DNA of 64,000 nucleotides from Rhodobacter maris (GCF_900217815.1 NZ_OBMT01000011.1:45841-109840); one strand, 5' to 3'. Positions 24,800 through 34,433 are shown, counted from the first letter of the stretch. Made by a program: numbers and translations. The notes: generated by a model from the letters alone, not told the origin.

Positions 24800-27700
24800 G
24801 TGCGTTTCACCCGCCTTCGTCTCAACGGCTTCAAGAGCTTCGTCGACCCGACCGACCTCGTCATCCATGACGGGCTCACCGGCGTTGTCGGGCCGAATGG
24901 CTGTGGCAAGTCCAACCTGCTCGAGGCTTTGCGCTGGGTGATGGGGGAGAACCGGCCCACCGCGATGCGCGGCGGCGGCATGGAAGACGTGATCTTTGCC
25001 GGCGCCGCCACGCGCCCGGCGCGCCATTTTGCCGAGGTCTCGCTCTCGATCGACAACAGCGAGCGGCTCGCGCCCTCGGGTTTCAACGATGCCGACACGC
25101 TGGAGATCGTGCGCCGGATCACCCGCGATGCGGGCTCGGCCTACAAGGTCAACACCAAGGACGTGCGCGCGCGCGACGTGCAGATGCTTTTTGCCGATGC
25201 CTCGACCGGGTCGCAAAGCCCGGCCTTGGTCCGGCAGGGCCAGATCGCCGAGCTGATCAACGCGCGGCCCAAGGCGCGGCGGCGCATCCTTGAGGAAGCC
25301 GCAGGGATCTCGGGGCTCTACCAGCGCCGCCACGAGGCGGAGCTGAAACTGAGCGGGGCCGAACAGAACCTTGCGCGTGTCGATGACGTGCTCGAACAGC
25401 TCTCCACCCAGCTGGCCGCGCTTGCCCGGCAGGCCCGGCAGGCCGCGCGCTATCGCGACATCGGAACAGAGCTGCGCCGTACCGAGGGGATGCTGCTCTA
25501 TCGCCGTTGGCGCGAAGCAGATCAGGGCCGGATCGAGGCGGAGGGCCTCGTGCGGGCGGCGATGATGGCCGCGGCGCAGGCGGAGAATGCCGCGCGTTCC
25601 GCCGTGAATCGGCGCGCGGAGCTTGACGAGCGTTTGCCGCCGCTGCGCGAGGAAGAGGCCGTGGCGGGCGCGATCCTGCAACGGCTGGCGATGCAGCGCG
25701 AGGCGCTTGGCGATGCCGAGGCGCAGGCCCAGAACCGGATCTCGGGGCTCACCGCGCGGATCGCCCAGCTTGATCGGGACATGGAGCGCGAGGCGGGGCT
25801 CAACCGCGATGCGGGCGAAACGATCGCGCGGCTCGACTGGGAGCTTGGCCAGCTTGCCAAGGCCGCCGAGGGGCAGGACGACAAGCTGGAAGCCGCGGCA
25901 GAGGCCGCGGCGGAGGCGGCCAGCGTGCTTGCCGAACTTGAGGCGCAACTGAGCGAGCGCACGGAAGATGTGGCCCGGCTCGCCGCCCGGCATGGTTCGG
26001 CGCAAAGGCTCGTGACCGACGCCCGCGCCACTCTGGCGAAAGCCGAAGCGGAGGCGGGGCGCGCCGAAGCCTCGGGCGCCGAGGCGGAGGCTGCGCTTGG
26101 GCGGGCCGAAGAGGCTTTCGAAGCGGCGCAGGCCGCGCAGGAAGAAGCCCATGAGCGCGCCGAGGCCGCCGAAGAGACGCTGGCCGCCGCGGATGAAGCC
26201 CGTGCCGAGGTGCAGGCGCGCGAAAGTGCGGCCCGCGCCGCCCGCTCCGAGGCCGAAGGCGAGGCGGGGGCCTTGCGCGCGGAAGTGGCGGCCCTGGCCC
26301 GGCTTGTTGAACGTGAGGCGGCAAGCGGGCATCAGCTTCTGGACCGGTTGAAGGTGCGGCCCGGCTACGAGGCCGCGCTTGGCGCGGCGCTGGCCGATGA
26401 TCTGCGCGCCCCCGAGGTGGATGCGGCTGCGCGCTCGGGCTGGACGGCGCTCCCAGATTACCCGACGCTGCAGCTTCTGCCCTCGGACGTCGAGCCGCTT
26501 TCAACCCATGTCGAAGTGCCGCGGGTGCTGGCGCGGCGCATAGCGCAGATCGGCCTTGTGGCGGATGCCGCCGAGGGGGCGCGGCGGCAGGCCGAGCTGA
26601 GGCCGGGGCAAAGGCTCGTCTCGCTCGCGGGGGATCTGTGGCGGTGGGACGGGTTCCGCGCGGGCGCCGAAGATGCACCGACCGCTGCCGCGCTGCGGCT
26701 GCGCCAACTCAACCGGCTGGTGGAGCTCAAGCGCGACCTTGAAGAGGTCGCGGCGCGGGCTGAGGGGGCGCGGCAGGCGCATGAGCTTCTGTCACGCGCC
26801 CTGACGCAGGCCTCCGAGGCAGATGCGCGCGCCCGTGAGGCGCGCCGCAGCGCCGATACGCGCCTTGCCGAGGCAGGGCGGGCGCTCTCGCGCGCCGAGG
26901 CGGAGCGCTCGATTTCGGGCGGCAAGCTTGAGGCGGCACGGCTGGCGCAGATGCGCCACCGCGATGCGGCAGCACTTGCCCGCGAGGCGCTGGAGGAGGC
27001 CGAGGCGCAGCTTGCCGATTTGCCCGATCTCGAGGCCGAGCGCGCGATTGTCGAGCGGATCAAGCTCACCGTCGAGGCCGCGCGGGTGACCATGCTCACC
27101 CGCCGCTCGGCGCATGACGAGACCCGCCGCGAGGGCGAGGCGCGTCTGCGTCGGCGGCAGGAAGTGACGAAGGAGCTTTCGGGCTGGCGGCACCGGCTGG
27201 AGACAGCCGAGAAACGCTCGGCCGAGCTCGCCGCACGGCGCGAGGAAGCGGCGGATGAGCTGGACGCGGCCGCCGCCGTGCCCGAGGAACTTGCTGCGAA
27301 ACGCGAAGCGTTGAACGAAGCGATCGAGGTGGCACAGGAGCGCCGTGCGAGGGCAGCCGACCGGCTTTCCGAGGCGGAAGGGGCGGTGCGCGCGGCACAG
27401 ATGGCCGAACGCGATGCCGAACGGGTGGCGGGCGAAGCGCGCGAGGCCAGGGCCCGCGCCGAGGCGCGCCTTGAGGCGGCGCGTGAAACGCTCGCCCATG
27501 CTGTCGAGCGCATCGCGGATGCGACAGAACTCGGACCTCAGGCGCTGTTTGATTCGCTCGGGACCGCGCAAGAAGAGATTCCCGCGGCCGAGCATCTGGA
27601 GGCCGAAGTGGCGCGGCTCAAGCGTGCCCGCGAGGCGCTTGGCGCGGTCAACCTGCGTGCCGAAGAGGATGCCCGCGGCATTGCCGCCGAACATGAGGCG

Positions 27701-28258
27701 CTCGCCAAGGAAAAGACCGACCTTGAAGAGGCGATCCGCAAGCTGCGCTCGGGGATCTCCGGGCTCAACCGCGAAGGCCGCGAGCGGCTGCTCACCGCGT
27801 TTGAACAGGTCAACGAGAGTTTTCGCACCCTCTTCACCCACCTTTTTGGCGGTGGCGCGGCGAGCCTGCAGCTCGTTGAGAGCGATGACCCGCTCGAGGC
27901 CGGGCTCGAGATCATGTGCCAGCCTCCGGGCAAGAAACTCTCCACGTTGAGCCTTTTGTCGGGGGGCGAGCAGACGCTTACCGCGATGGCGCTGATTTTT
28001 GCCGTCTTCCTCGCCAACCCGGCACCGATCTGTGTGCTCGACGAGGTCGACGCGCCGCTCGACGATGCCAACGTGACCCGCTTTTGCGACATGCTCGACG
28101 AGATGACCCGGCGCACCGACACGCGCTTTCTCGTCATCACCCACCATGCGGTGACGATGAGCCGGATGGACCGGCTCTTTGGCGTGACGATGCAGGAACA
28201 GGGCGTGAGCCAGCTCGTCTCTGTCGACCTCAAGCGGGCCGAACAATTGGTCGCTTGA
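24800..28258 (+). CDS. smc: Chromosome segregation protein SMC
   Basis: A 1152-residue condensin ATPase that organises the nucleoid. Walker A is GPNGCGKSN at 31-39. Two long Ala/Glu/Arg-rich coiled coils (about 165-510 and 660-1000) flank a hinge beginning near KVRPGYEAALGAAL. The C-terminal head has LLSGGEQTLTAMAL and Walker B CVLDEVDAPLDD. The GTG at 24800 is chosen because VRFTRLRLNGFKSF is the normal SMC N-terminus; the open frame upstream lacks similarity. The hinge is short compared with Bacillus SMC, as is usual in alphaproteobacteria. scpA/scpB are not in this window. Confidence 0.96.
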   Translation: MRFTRLRLNGFKSFVDPTDLVIHDGLTGVVGPNGCGKSNLLEALRWVMGENRPTAMRGGGMEDVIFAGAATRPARHFAEVSLSIDNSERLAPSGFNDADTLEIVRRITRDAGSAYKVNTKDVRARDVQMLFADASTGSQSPALVRQGQIAELINARPKARRRILEEAAGISGLYQRRHEAELKLSGAEQNLARVDDVLEQLSTQLAALARQARQAARYRDIGTELRRTEGMLLYRRWREADQGRIEAEGLVRAAMMAAAQAENAARSAVNRRAELDERLPPLREEEAVAGAILQRLAMQREALGDAEAQAQNRISGLTARIAQLDRDMEREAGLNRDAGETIARLDWELGQLAKAAEGQDDKLEAAAEAAAEAASVLAELEAQLSERTEDVARLAARHGSAQRLVTDARATLAKAEAEAGRAEASGAEAEAALGRAEEAFEAAQAAQEEAHERAEAAEETLAAADEARAEVQARESAARAARSEAEGEAGALRAEVAALARLVEREAASGHQLLDRLKVRPGYEAALGAALADDLRAPEVDAAARSGWTALPDYPTLQLLPSDVEPLSTHVEVPRVLARRIAQIGLVADAAEGARRQAELRPGQRLVSLAGDLWRWDGFRAGAEDAPTAAALRLRQLNRLVELKRDLEEVAARAEGARQAHELLSRALTQASEADARAREARRSADTRLAEAGRALSRAEAERSISGGKLEAARLAQMRHRDAAALAREALEEAEAQLADLPDLEAERAIVERIKLTVEAARVTMLTRRSAHDETRREGEARLRRRQEVTKELSGWRHRLETAEKRSAELAARREEAADELDAAAAVPEELAAKREALNEAIEVAQERRARAADRLSEAEGAVRAAQMAERDAERVAGEAREARARAEARLEAARETLAHAVERIADATELGPQALFDSLGTAQEEIPAAEHLEAEVARLKRAREALGAVNLRAEEDARGIAAEHEALAKEKTDLEEAIRKLRSGISGLNREGRERLLTAFEQVNESFRTLFTHLFGGGAASLQLVESDDPLEAGLEIMCQPPGKKLSTLSLLSGGEQTLTAMALIFAVFLANPAPICVLDEVDAPLDDANVTRFCDMLDEMTRRTDTRFLVITHHAVTMSRMDRLFGVTMQEQGVSQLVSVDLKRAEQLVA

Positions 28259-28312
28259 TCTGGCCAAACCGGGCGCAAGCGCCTAAGGTCGCGCCAAAGC
28301 AAGGAGGTTTGG

Positions 28313-28777
28313 ATGAAACGCAGCCCGTTCGCGCTTTCGCTTGTCGCGGCGCTTTTCCTTGGCGCGGCGCCCGCACCGGCCCAGGTGGTGGGCGACCCGG
28401 ATGTGGTCCAGAGTTTCATGCAAACCTACGGCCTGCAAGTCAGCCGAGATATCGACAAATCGGGCGATCCGCGGCTGTCGAGCCGGATCGAGGGGACCAA
28501 TTTCAAGGTCTATTTCTATGGCTGCACCAAGCAGATCTGCGATTCGATCCAGTTCTCTGCCGGGTTCGATATGACCAAGCCGATGAGTGCCTGGAAGATC
28601 AACGAGTGGAACCGGACAAAGCGCTTCGGCAAAGCCTATCTGGACGACGAGGGCGACCCCTATATCGAATATGACGTGAACCTCGACTTCGACGGCTGCG
28701 GCGGGCGCAATTTCGACGACACGATCGACCTGTGGCGCGTTGTGCTGAGCGAGTTCAAGACTTTCATCGACTGGTAA
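28313..28777 (+). CDS. Secreted YbjN-domain protein
   Basis: A 154-residue protein with a Sec signal peptide (MKRSPFALSLVAALFLGAAP, cleavage near APAQ). The mature part is a YbjN domain, about 130 residues, with the segments GCTKQICDSIQF and KINEWNRTKRFGKAYLDDEGD. AAGGAGG precedes the ATG. YbjN proteins are structurally related to type III secretion chaperones; the function of secreted forms is not established. It is followed 12 bases later by the RidA gene. Confidence 0.88.
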   Translation: MKRSPFALSLVAALFLGAAPAPAQVVGDPDVVQSFMQTYGLQVSRDIDKSGDPRLSSRIEGTNFKVYFYGCTKQICDSIQFSAGFDMTKPMSAWKINEWNRTKRFGKAYLDDEGDPYIEYDVNLDFDGCGGRNFDDTIDLWRVVLSEFKTFIDW

Positions 28778-28789
28778 ACAGAGGACAAA

Positions 28790-29251
28790 ATGGCATCCGA
28801 CATCGCAGCGCGGCTGAACGCGCTCAACATCACCCTGCCCGAAGCACCGATGCCCGCGGCAAACTATGTGCCCTTCGTGCGCACGGGCAACCTGCTCTTT
28901 GTCTCCGGCCAGATCTCGGCGGGGCCGGACGGGCTGATCACCGGCAAGCTCGGCACGGATCTCTCGGTCGAAGAGGGCGCCGCGGCGGCGCGGCGCTGCG
29001 GGCTTGCGCTGCTGGCTCAGGCGCGCGCGGCGACGGGCGATCTGGACAAGGTGAAGCGGGTGGTGAAGCTCGTGGGCTTCGTCAATTCCGCGCCCGATTT
29101 CACCGATCAGCCGAAGGTGGTGAACGGCTGCTCCGATCTGATGGTCGAGGTGTTTGGCGATGCCGGGCGCCATGCGCGCTCGGCGGTCTCTGCGGGCGCG
29201 CTGCCGATGGGCGTTGCCGTCGAGATCGAGGCGATCTTCGAGGTCGAATGA
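28790..29251 (+). CDS. RidA-family enamine/imine deaminase
   Basis: A 153-residue protein of the long RidA subgroup (YjgH/Rid6-7-like, 'endoribonuclease L-PSP'). LLFVSGQISAGPDGLITGKLG and the C-terminal AVSAGALPMGVAVEIEAIFE are diagnostic. RidA itself hydrolyses the reactive 2-aminoacrylate made by PLP enzymes; this subgroup lacks a clear Arg105 equivalent in the normal context (here HARSAVS), so activity needs testing. Its stop overlaps the next start as ATGATGA. Confidence 0.9.
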   Translation: MASDIAARLNALNITLPEAPMPAANYVPFVRTGNLLFVSGQISAGPDGLITGKLGTDLSVEEGAAAARRCGLALLAQARAATGDLDKVKRVVKLVGFVNSAPDFTDQPKVVNGCSDLMVEVFGDAGRHARSAVSAGALPMGVAVEIEAIFEVE

Positions 29252-30009
29252 TGGCTGTGCCGCTTCCCGAGGCTTTCCTCGGCCGCCCGATCGCGCATCG
29301 GGCTTATCATGACCGCACCGCTGGCCGGCCGGAAAACAGCCGGGCCGCGGTGCGTGCCGCGGTGGCGGCGGGCTACGGGATCGAGATCGACCTGCAGCCC
29401 TCTGCCGACGGTGTGCCGATGGTGTTTCATGATTACGACCTGCGCCGCCTGACAGGGCGCACGGGGCGCGTGCGGGGCCTCACCGCTGCCGAACTGGGCG
29501 CGACGGTGCTCACCGGGGGCGACGAGGGCATCCCGACGCTCGCGGAAGTGCTCGAGATCGTTGCGGGGCAAGTGCCGCTTCTGGTCGAGATCAAGGATCA
29601 GGATGGCGGCATGGGCCCCGAGGTGGGCGCGCTTGAGGAAGCGGCGGCGGCACTGCTGAAGGGGTATAAAGGCCCGCTCGCGGTGATGTCTTTCAACCCG
29701 CATGCGGTGGCGGCCTTCCATGCGCTCGCGCCAGAGGTGGCGATCGGGCTCACCACTTCGGCCTATACGGCCGAGGGCTGGCCGCTCCTGCCGGCCAAGA
29801 CCCGCGATCATCTGCGGATGATCCCGGATTTCGAGCGGCTGGGCTGTTCGTTCATCTCACATGAAGCTGCCGATCTTGGTGCGCCGCGGGTGGCGGAGCT
29901 TGCGCAGAAGGGCGCTGCGATCCTGTGCTGGACGATCCGCAGCCCCGAAGCCGAGGCCACGGCGCGCAAGATTGCGCGGAACATCACCTTTGAAGGCTAC
30001 GCGGCTTGA
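29248..30009 (+). CDS. Glycerophosphodiester phosphodiesterase
   Basis: A 253-residue cytosolic GDPD/UgpQ-type enzyme that releases glycerol-3-phosphate from deacylated phospholipids. The TIM-barrel active-site motifs are AHRAYHD (with ENSRAAV) near residue 17, GIEIDLQPSADGVPMVFHD (cited as EIDLQPSADG and VFHD) and LVEIKDQDG. There is no signal peptide. The first ATG (29248) overlaps the RidA stop; the second ATG three bases later is equally possible. Confidence 0.93.
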   Translation: MMAVPLPEAFLGRPIAHRAYHDRTAGRPENSRAAVRAAVAAGYGIEIDLQPSADGVPMVFHDYDLRRLTGRTGRVRGLTAAELGATVLTGGDEGIPTLAEVLEIVAGQVPLLVEIKDQDGGMGPEVGALEEAAAALLKGYKGPLAVMSFNPHAVAAFHALAPEVAIGLTTSAYTAEGWPLLPAKTRDHLRMIPDFERLGCSFISHEAADLGAPRVAELAQKGAAILCWTIRSPEAEATARKIARNITFEGYAA

Positions 30010-30057
30010 CCAATCCCCCGCGCGCTCCATCCTGTCGTCGGATGTGCGCGGGGGATC

Positions 30058-31221
30058 ATGCAAAAGAGCGTAGAGATCACAATCCATTCCCGGATTTCGG
30101 ACATACCCGAACAAGCTTGGGACACCTGCGCCTGCCCTGAGGCAGAAGACGGGGCCCGCCCGTTCGATCCGTTCGCGCGGCACCGGTTTCTGGCGGCGCT
30201 CGAAGCTTCGGGGTCGGTCGGGCCCGGAACAGGCTGGTCGCCGCAGCATCTGACGGCCAGCATCGATGGCCAGCTCCTTGCCGTCGCGCCACTTTACCTC
30301 AAGACCCATTCGCAGGGCGAATATGTCTTCGACCATGCCTGGGCAGATGCCTATATCCGCGCGGGCGGTGATTATTACCCGAAGCTTCAGGGCGCGGTGC
30401 CCTTCACCCCGGTCCCGGGGCGGCGGCTTTTGTGCCAACCGGGGTTTGAGGCGGCGGGGCGGGCGGCGTTGTTGCAAGGGTTGGCCGAATTGACCCTGCA
30501 GAACCGGCTCTCTTCGGCGCATCTGACTTTCTGCGCGGCCGAGGAAGCGGAGGCGGCGACGGCCCAGGGCTGGTTGCATCGCACCGGGTTGCAGTTCCAT
30601 TGGGAAAACCGCGGCTACGGCAGTTTTGACGATTTTCTCGCCACGCTTGCCTCACGTAAACGCAAGGCGCTGCGCAAGGAACGCGAGAAGGCGCAGGCTT
30701 TTGGCGGCACGATCCGCGCGCTCGCGGGCGACGAGATCCGCCCCGAACATTGGGAAGCGATGTGGGCCTTCTATCAGGATACGGGCGCGCGCAAATGGGG
30801 CACGCCCTATCTGACCCGCGCCTTCTTCGACGCGCTCCATCAGATGCGCAACGATATCCTGCTGATCTTGGCCGAACGCGATGGTCGCCCGGTCGCCGGG
30901 GCGCTCAACTTCATTGGCCGAGACGCCCTCTTCGGGCGCTACTGGGGTTGCCTCGAGGACCACGCCTTTCTGCATTTCGAGCTTTGCTACCATCAGGCAA
31001 CGGACTGGGCGATTGCGCGGGGCCTCAAGCGCGTCGAGGCGGGCGCTCAGGGCGAGCACAAGCTCGCCCGCGGTTACCTACCGGTGACCACCCATTCGGT
31101 GCATTTTATCTCCCATCCGGGGCTGCGCCGCGCGGTGGCGGATTACCTTGATCAGGAGCGCGCGGCGGTGGCCGAAGACATTGAAGGGTTGAGGGAGCTT
31201 GGCCCCTTCAGGATGGAATAG
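30058..31221 (+). CDS. FemAB/GNAT-like acyltransferase (COG3146 type)
   Basis: A 387-residue protein of the conserved family sometimes labelled 'peptidoglycan biosynthesis/recognition'. It has two GNAT-like lobes: SRKRKALRKEREKAQAFG marks the middle, and GCLEDHAFLHFELCYHQATDWAI plus GAQGEHKLARGYLP are the conserved C-terminal blocks. Members are expected to transfer acyl or aminoacyl groups, but no reaction is established. It starts 49 bases after the GDPD gene and is probably cotranscribed. A GC hairpin follows the stop. Confidence 0.85.
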   Translation: MQKSVEITIHSRISDIPEQAWDTCACPEAEDGARPFDPFARHRFLAALEASGSVGPGTGWSPQHLTASIDGQLLAVAPLYLKTHSQGEYVFDHAWADAYIRAGGDYYPKLQGAVPFTPVPGRRLLCQPGFEAAGRAALLQGLAELTLQNRLSSAHLTFCAAEEAEAATAQGWLHRTGLQFHWENRGYGSFDDFLATLASRKRKALRKEREKAQAFGGTIRALAGDEIRPEHWEAMWAFYQDTGARKWGTPYLTRAFFDALHQMRNDILLILAERDGRPVAGALNFIGRDALFGRYWGCLEDHAFLHFELCYHQATDWAIARGLKRVEAGAQGEHKLARGYLPVTTHSVHFISHPGLRRAVADYLDQERAAVAEDIEGLRELGPFRME

Positions 31222-31238
31222 GCCGGGTTTCCCCGGCC
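31221..31238. terminator. Stem-loop between convergent genes
   Basis: GGCCGGG / CCCGGCC 7-bp stem with a four-base loop directly after the acyltransferase stop and before the convergent peroxiredoxin stop. There is no T run on either side, so termination efficiency is doubtful. Confidence 0.45.
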
Positions 31239-31245
31239 CGTCGGT

Positions 31246-31734
31246 TCAGATCGCAGCCAGAAGGCCTTCGCCAGCGGAAATCTCGCAGACCCCGGGTGCT
31301 TCCTCGCGGTGCAGAACCTTGACCACGCCGTCGTCCACCAGCATCGCATAGCGTGCCGAGCGTTTGATCAACCCCGCGGGGGGGGCGGTGAAATCCATGC
31401 CGATCGCAGTGGTGAAGGCGCTCTCGGCATCGGCCAGCATGGTGATCCCCGCCGCCGTCGCCCCGGTGCTTTCGCCCCAGGCGGCCATCACGAAGGGGTC
31501 GTTGACGGACAGGCAGATGATCTCATCCACGCCCTTGGCGTCGAACTTGTCCTTGGTGCGGATGAAGCTCGGCACATGCGCGGTGGTGCACACGCCGGTA
31601 TAGGCGCCCGGCACAGCGAACAGCACGACCTTGCGGCCCGCCAGTTTGGCCCCCAGATCGACCGTTTCGGGGCCGCTCTCGCCTAATTTCAGAAGCGTCG
31701 CGCCGGGAAGCTTGTCCCCAACCGTAATACTCAT
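31246..31734 (-). CDS. Peroxiredoxin (Prx5 / AhpC-TSA family)
   Basis: A 162-residue cytosolic peroxidase of the Prx5 type. The peroxidatic cysteine is C49 in VPGAYTGVCTTAHVPSF. Another Cys, in APGVCEISAG near the C-terminus, sits where a resolving Cys or glutathione-reducible site is found in bacterial homologues. GGGAGACGGAG precedes the ATG at 31734. It is divergent from a flavoprotein gene 74 bases away. Confidence 0.95.
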   Translation of the reverse strand: MSITVGDKLPGATLLKLGESGPETVDLGAKLAGRKVVLFAVPGAYTGVCTTAHVPSFIRTKDKFDAKGVDEIICLSVNDPFVMAAWGESTGATAAGITMLADAESAFTTAIGMDFTAPPAGLIKRSARYAMLVDDGVVKVLHREEAPGVCEISAGEGLLAAI

Positions 31735-31808
31735 CTCCGTCTCCCTTCGCATTGCTATGACTTGCGGGAAGGATATAGGAGGGACACAACGACTGACCAG
31801 AGGAAGAC

Positions 31809-33005
31809 ATGAGCGGGATCGTGATCATCGGCGGCGGGCAGGCGGCGGCGGCGCTTGCGGCGAAACTGCGCGGGCTTGGCCACCAGGGGCCGGTGACGAT
31901 CCTCGGCGCCGAGCCGGTGCCGCCCTATCAGCGCCCGCCGCTCTCGAAAGGCTATCTGCTCGGCACCATGCCGCTGGAGCGGCTGACGTTGCGGGGCGAT
32001 GACTGGTACGCGGCGAACGAGATCACCCTGCGCACCGGCGCCGGGGTGACGGCGATTGACCGCGCGGCCAAAGAGGTCGTGCTGGGGGAAGAGCGGATCT
32101 CGTATGACCAGCTTGCGCTGTGCACCGGGGCCACGCCGCGGACCCTGCCCGCGGCCATCGGTGGTGCTCTGGCGGGCGTTCACACGGTGCGGACGCTCGC
32201 CGATGTCGATGCCGTGGCGGAGGAATTTGTCGCCGGGCGACGGCTCGTGGTTGTTGGTGGCGGCTATATCGGGCTGGAGGCAGCCGCGGTGGCGGCGAAG
32301 CTTGGCCTGACCGTGACGCTGGTCGAGGCGGCGCCGCGGATCCTCGGGCGGGTGGCAAGCGCCGAGACGGCGGCAGCGATCCGCGCCCTGCATCAGGCGC
32401 ATGGGGTCGAGATCATCGAAGGCGTGGGCCTTGCCCGGCTGACCGGCGAGGGCTGCGTGAGCGGGGTCGACCTTGCCGACGGGCGCGCGATTGCGGCCGA
32501 TTTCGTCATTGTCGGGATCGGTGTGGCGCCGGAAACGGGGCTGGCCGAAGCCGCCGGGCTCGTGATCGAGAATGGCATTGCGGTCGATGCGGAGGGGCGG
32601 ACCTCCGACCCATTGATCTGGTCTGCGGGGGATTGCGCCTCTTTCCCGGGGCCGGAGGGGCGGATGCGGCTTGAATCGGTTGGCAACGCCATCGACATGG
32701 GCGAGATCGTGGCCGAGAACATGCTGGGCGCCGCAAAGACCTATGTGCCCAAACCCTGGTTCTGGTCGGATCAGTTCGATGCCAAGCTGCAGATTGCGGG
32801 CCTCTGCACCGGCTACGACCAGGTGGTGACCAAGGAGATCGACGGGAAATCCTTCTGGTATTTCCGCAACGGCCAACTGATCGCGGTGGATGCGCTCAAT
32901 GCGCCGCGCGCCTACATGATCGGCAAGCGGCTGATTGAGGGGGGCAAGGTCGTGCGCCCCGAGGCCGTCGAAGCCGCCACGGATCTGAAAGCGTTGATGG
33001 CATGA
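31809..33005 (+). CDS. FAD-dependent ferredoxin reductase-like oxidoreductase
   Basis: A 398-residue flavoprotein with an FAD-binding GGGQAAA near the N-terminus (IIGGGQAAAALA), an NAD(H)-binding VVGGGYIGLEAA near 150 and a second FAD contact WSAGDCASF. It belongs to the putidaredoxin/rhodocoxin reductase group, which passes electrons from NADH to a 2Fe-2S ferredoxin for a P450 or dioxygenase. No ferredoxin or oxygenase lies nearby, so its partner is elsewhere. It overlaps rsmD by 4 bases. Confidence 0.9.
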   Translation: MSGIVIIGGGQAAAALAAKLRGLGHQGPVTILGAEPVPPYQRPPLSKGYLLGTMPLERLTLRGDDWYAANEITLRTGAGVTAIDRAAKEVVLGEERISYDQLALCTGATPRTLPAAIGGALAGVHTVRTLADVDAVAEEFVAGRRLVVVGGGYIGLEAAAVAAKLGLTVTLVEAAPRILGRVASAETAAAIRALHQAHGVEIIEGVGLARLTGEGCVSGVDLADGRAIAADFVIVGIGVAPETGLAEAAGLVIENGIAVDAEGRTSDPLIWSAGDCASFPGPEGRMRLESVGNAIDMGEIVAENMLGAAKTYVPKPWFWSDQFDAKLQIAGLCTGYDQVVTKEIDGKSFWYFRNGQLIAVDALNAPRAYMIGKRLIEGGKVVRPEAVEAATDLKALMA

Positions 33006-33565
33006 GGATTATCGGAGGCGAGCGGCGGGGGCTGAAGCTCACCGATGTGGGCGCGGGCGATGCGGAGGCGCATCTGCGCCCCACCACCGACCGGGTGCGC
33101 GAGAGCATCTTCAACCTGCTGATCAATGGCACTCATGGCAACCCGATTCCGGGCGCGCGTGTGCTCGACCTCTTTGCCGGCACCGGGGCGCTCGGCCTTG
33201 AGGCGCTGAGCCGTGGCGCGGCGCGGGTGGCCTTTGTCGATGAAGGCACCGCGGCGCGGGTGCTCTTGCGCAAGAATGTGGAGCTGATGCGCGCCATGGG
33301 CGTGACCGACATCTGGCGGCGCGATGCCACCAATATGGGCCCCTGCCGCGGCGCGGGCTATGGGCTCGTGTTTCTTGATCCGCCCTATGGCATGGGGCTG
33401 GGCGAGAAGGCGCTTGCCTCCTGCCTCGCCAATGGCTGGATCGCGCCCGGCGCGATGGTGGTCTGGGAGGAAAACACCGCCCCCCTCGTGCCCGCGCCCC
33501 TCGAAGAAATCGACCAGCGCCGCTATGGCGACACGCTCGTGACCCTTGCCCGGATGCCTTCATGA
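33002..33565 (+). CDS. rsmD: 16S rRNA (guanine966-N2)-methyltransferase
   Basis: A 187-residue SAM-dependent methyltransferase acting on 30S subunits. It begins MRIIGGERRG, has RPTTDRVRESIFNLL, the SAM-binding VLDLFAGTGALGLEALSRG and the catalytic DPPY. These are textbook RsmD features and the length is normal. It is coupled by ATGA overlaps to the flavoprotein upstream and the HAD gene downstream. Confidence 0.96.
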   Translation: MRIIGGERRGLKLTDVGAGDAEAHLRPTTDRVRESIFNLLINGTHGNPIPGARVLDLFAGTGALGLEALSRGAARVAFVDEGTAARVLLRKNVELMRAMGVTDIWRRDATNMGPCRGAGYGLVFLDPPYGMGLGEKALASCLANGWIAPGAMVVWEENTAPLVPAPLEEIDQRRYGDTLVTLARMPS

Positions 33566-34224
33566 CCATCAAAGCCATTCTCTTCGACTGCGACGGGGTG
33601 CTCGTCGACAGTGAACCCGCCACCTTCGTGTTGCTGCAACAGGAACTTTCCGCGCATGGGCTCCATCTCAGCATGGAGGAGATGGAACGGCTCTTTATCG
33701 GCGGCACGATGGAGAAGCTGCGCCAGACCGCGAATGCGCTTGGCGCCGGGCTGCCGCCCGAATGGGTGGGGGAGTTCTACGAGAAACTCTATGCGCATCT
33801 GCGGCAGGGCACGCCCAAGATGCCGGGAATCGCGGCGCTGCTGGACCGGCTCGATGCGGCGGGGGTCGTTTATGCCGTGGGCTCGAACGGGCACCGCCGC
33901 AAGATGGAAGCGACGCTCGGCCAGCACCCGGCCCTTTGGGCGCGGCTCAAGGACCGGCTCTTTTCCGGTCAGGAGCTTGGCTGCCCGAAGCCCGATCCGG
34001 GGCTTTACCTGCATGCCGCGGCCTTTCTGGGCCAGCCGCCCGAGGCCTGCGTGGTGGTGGAAGACAGCGCCACCGGCGCGCGCTCGGCGCTGGCGGCGGG
34101 GATGCGCTGCTTCGGGCTCGTGCCGCCCGGCGGCTCGGATCATGCGCGCGAAACGCTGACCAAAGTGGGGGCGGAGCTGATCACGTGTCTTGACGAGATC
34201 CCGGCGCGGATCGGGCTTGCCTGA
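33562..34224 (+). CDS. HAD-superfamily phosphatase
   Basis: A 220-residue HAD subfamily IA hydrolase. Motif I is FDCDGVLVDSE with nucleophile Asp near residue 9, motif II is the VGSNGHR Ser, K144-region CPKPDPGLY is motif III and VVVEDSATGARSA is motif IV. It resembles 6-phosphogluconate/beta-phosphoglucomutase-like phosphatases (YieH/GPH type). The exact substrate is not deducible. Last gene of the flavoprotein/rsmD/HAD run. Confidence 0.9.
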   Translation: MTIKAILFDCDGVLVDSEPATFVLLQQELSAHGLHLSMEEMERLFIGGTMEKLRQTANALGAGLPPEWVGEFYEKLYAHLRQGTPKMPGIAALLDRLDAAGVVYAVGSNGHRRKMEATLGQHPALWARLKDRLFSGQELGCPKPDPGLYLHAAAFLGQPPEACVVVEDSATGARSALAAGMRCFGLVPPGGSDHARETLTKVGAELITCLDEIPARIGLA

Positions 34225-34250
34225 GCTCGGTCCCGTGACGGGAAGCCCAA

Positions 34251-34284
34251 AAGGAAAAAGGCCGCCGGGTTGCCCCTGCGGCCC
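34251..34284 (-). terminator. Rho-independent terminator of rpmJ
   Basis: GGCCGC (34260-34265) pairs with GCGGCC (34278-34283). Read on the minus strand, the stem is followed by TTTTTCCTTTT, a good intrinsic terminator just after the L36 gene. Confidence 0.8.
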
Positions 34285-34307
34285 TTCTAACCTGCTCGAA
34301 GCAAGCC

Positions 34308-34433
34308 TCAGCCCTGACGGGCCTTGAAGCGCTTCTGCGTCTTGTTGATCACGTAGACGCGGCCTTTGCGGCGCACGATCTGGCAATCGCGATGACGCTG
34401 CTTGAGCGAGCGGAGCGAATTGCGGACCTTCAT
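34308..34433 (-). CDS. rpmJ: 50S ribosomal protein L36
   Basis: A 41-residue ribosomal protein too short to stand out by length. It reads [20 protein letters not shown] at the start, then [21 protein letters not shown]. This is the 41-residue L36 form with a single Cys and a His in place of the zinc-ribbon Cys4 of the 37-residue form, which suggests a zinc-independent paralogue. GAGGAGAAGG lies before the ATG. It is followed by a strong terminator and preceded (upstream on the minus strand) by tRNA-Val. Confidence 0.95.
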   Translation of the reverse strand: MKVRNSLRSLKQRHRDCQIVRRKGRVYVINKTQKRFKARQG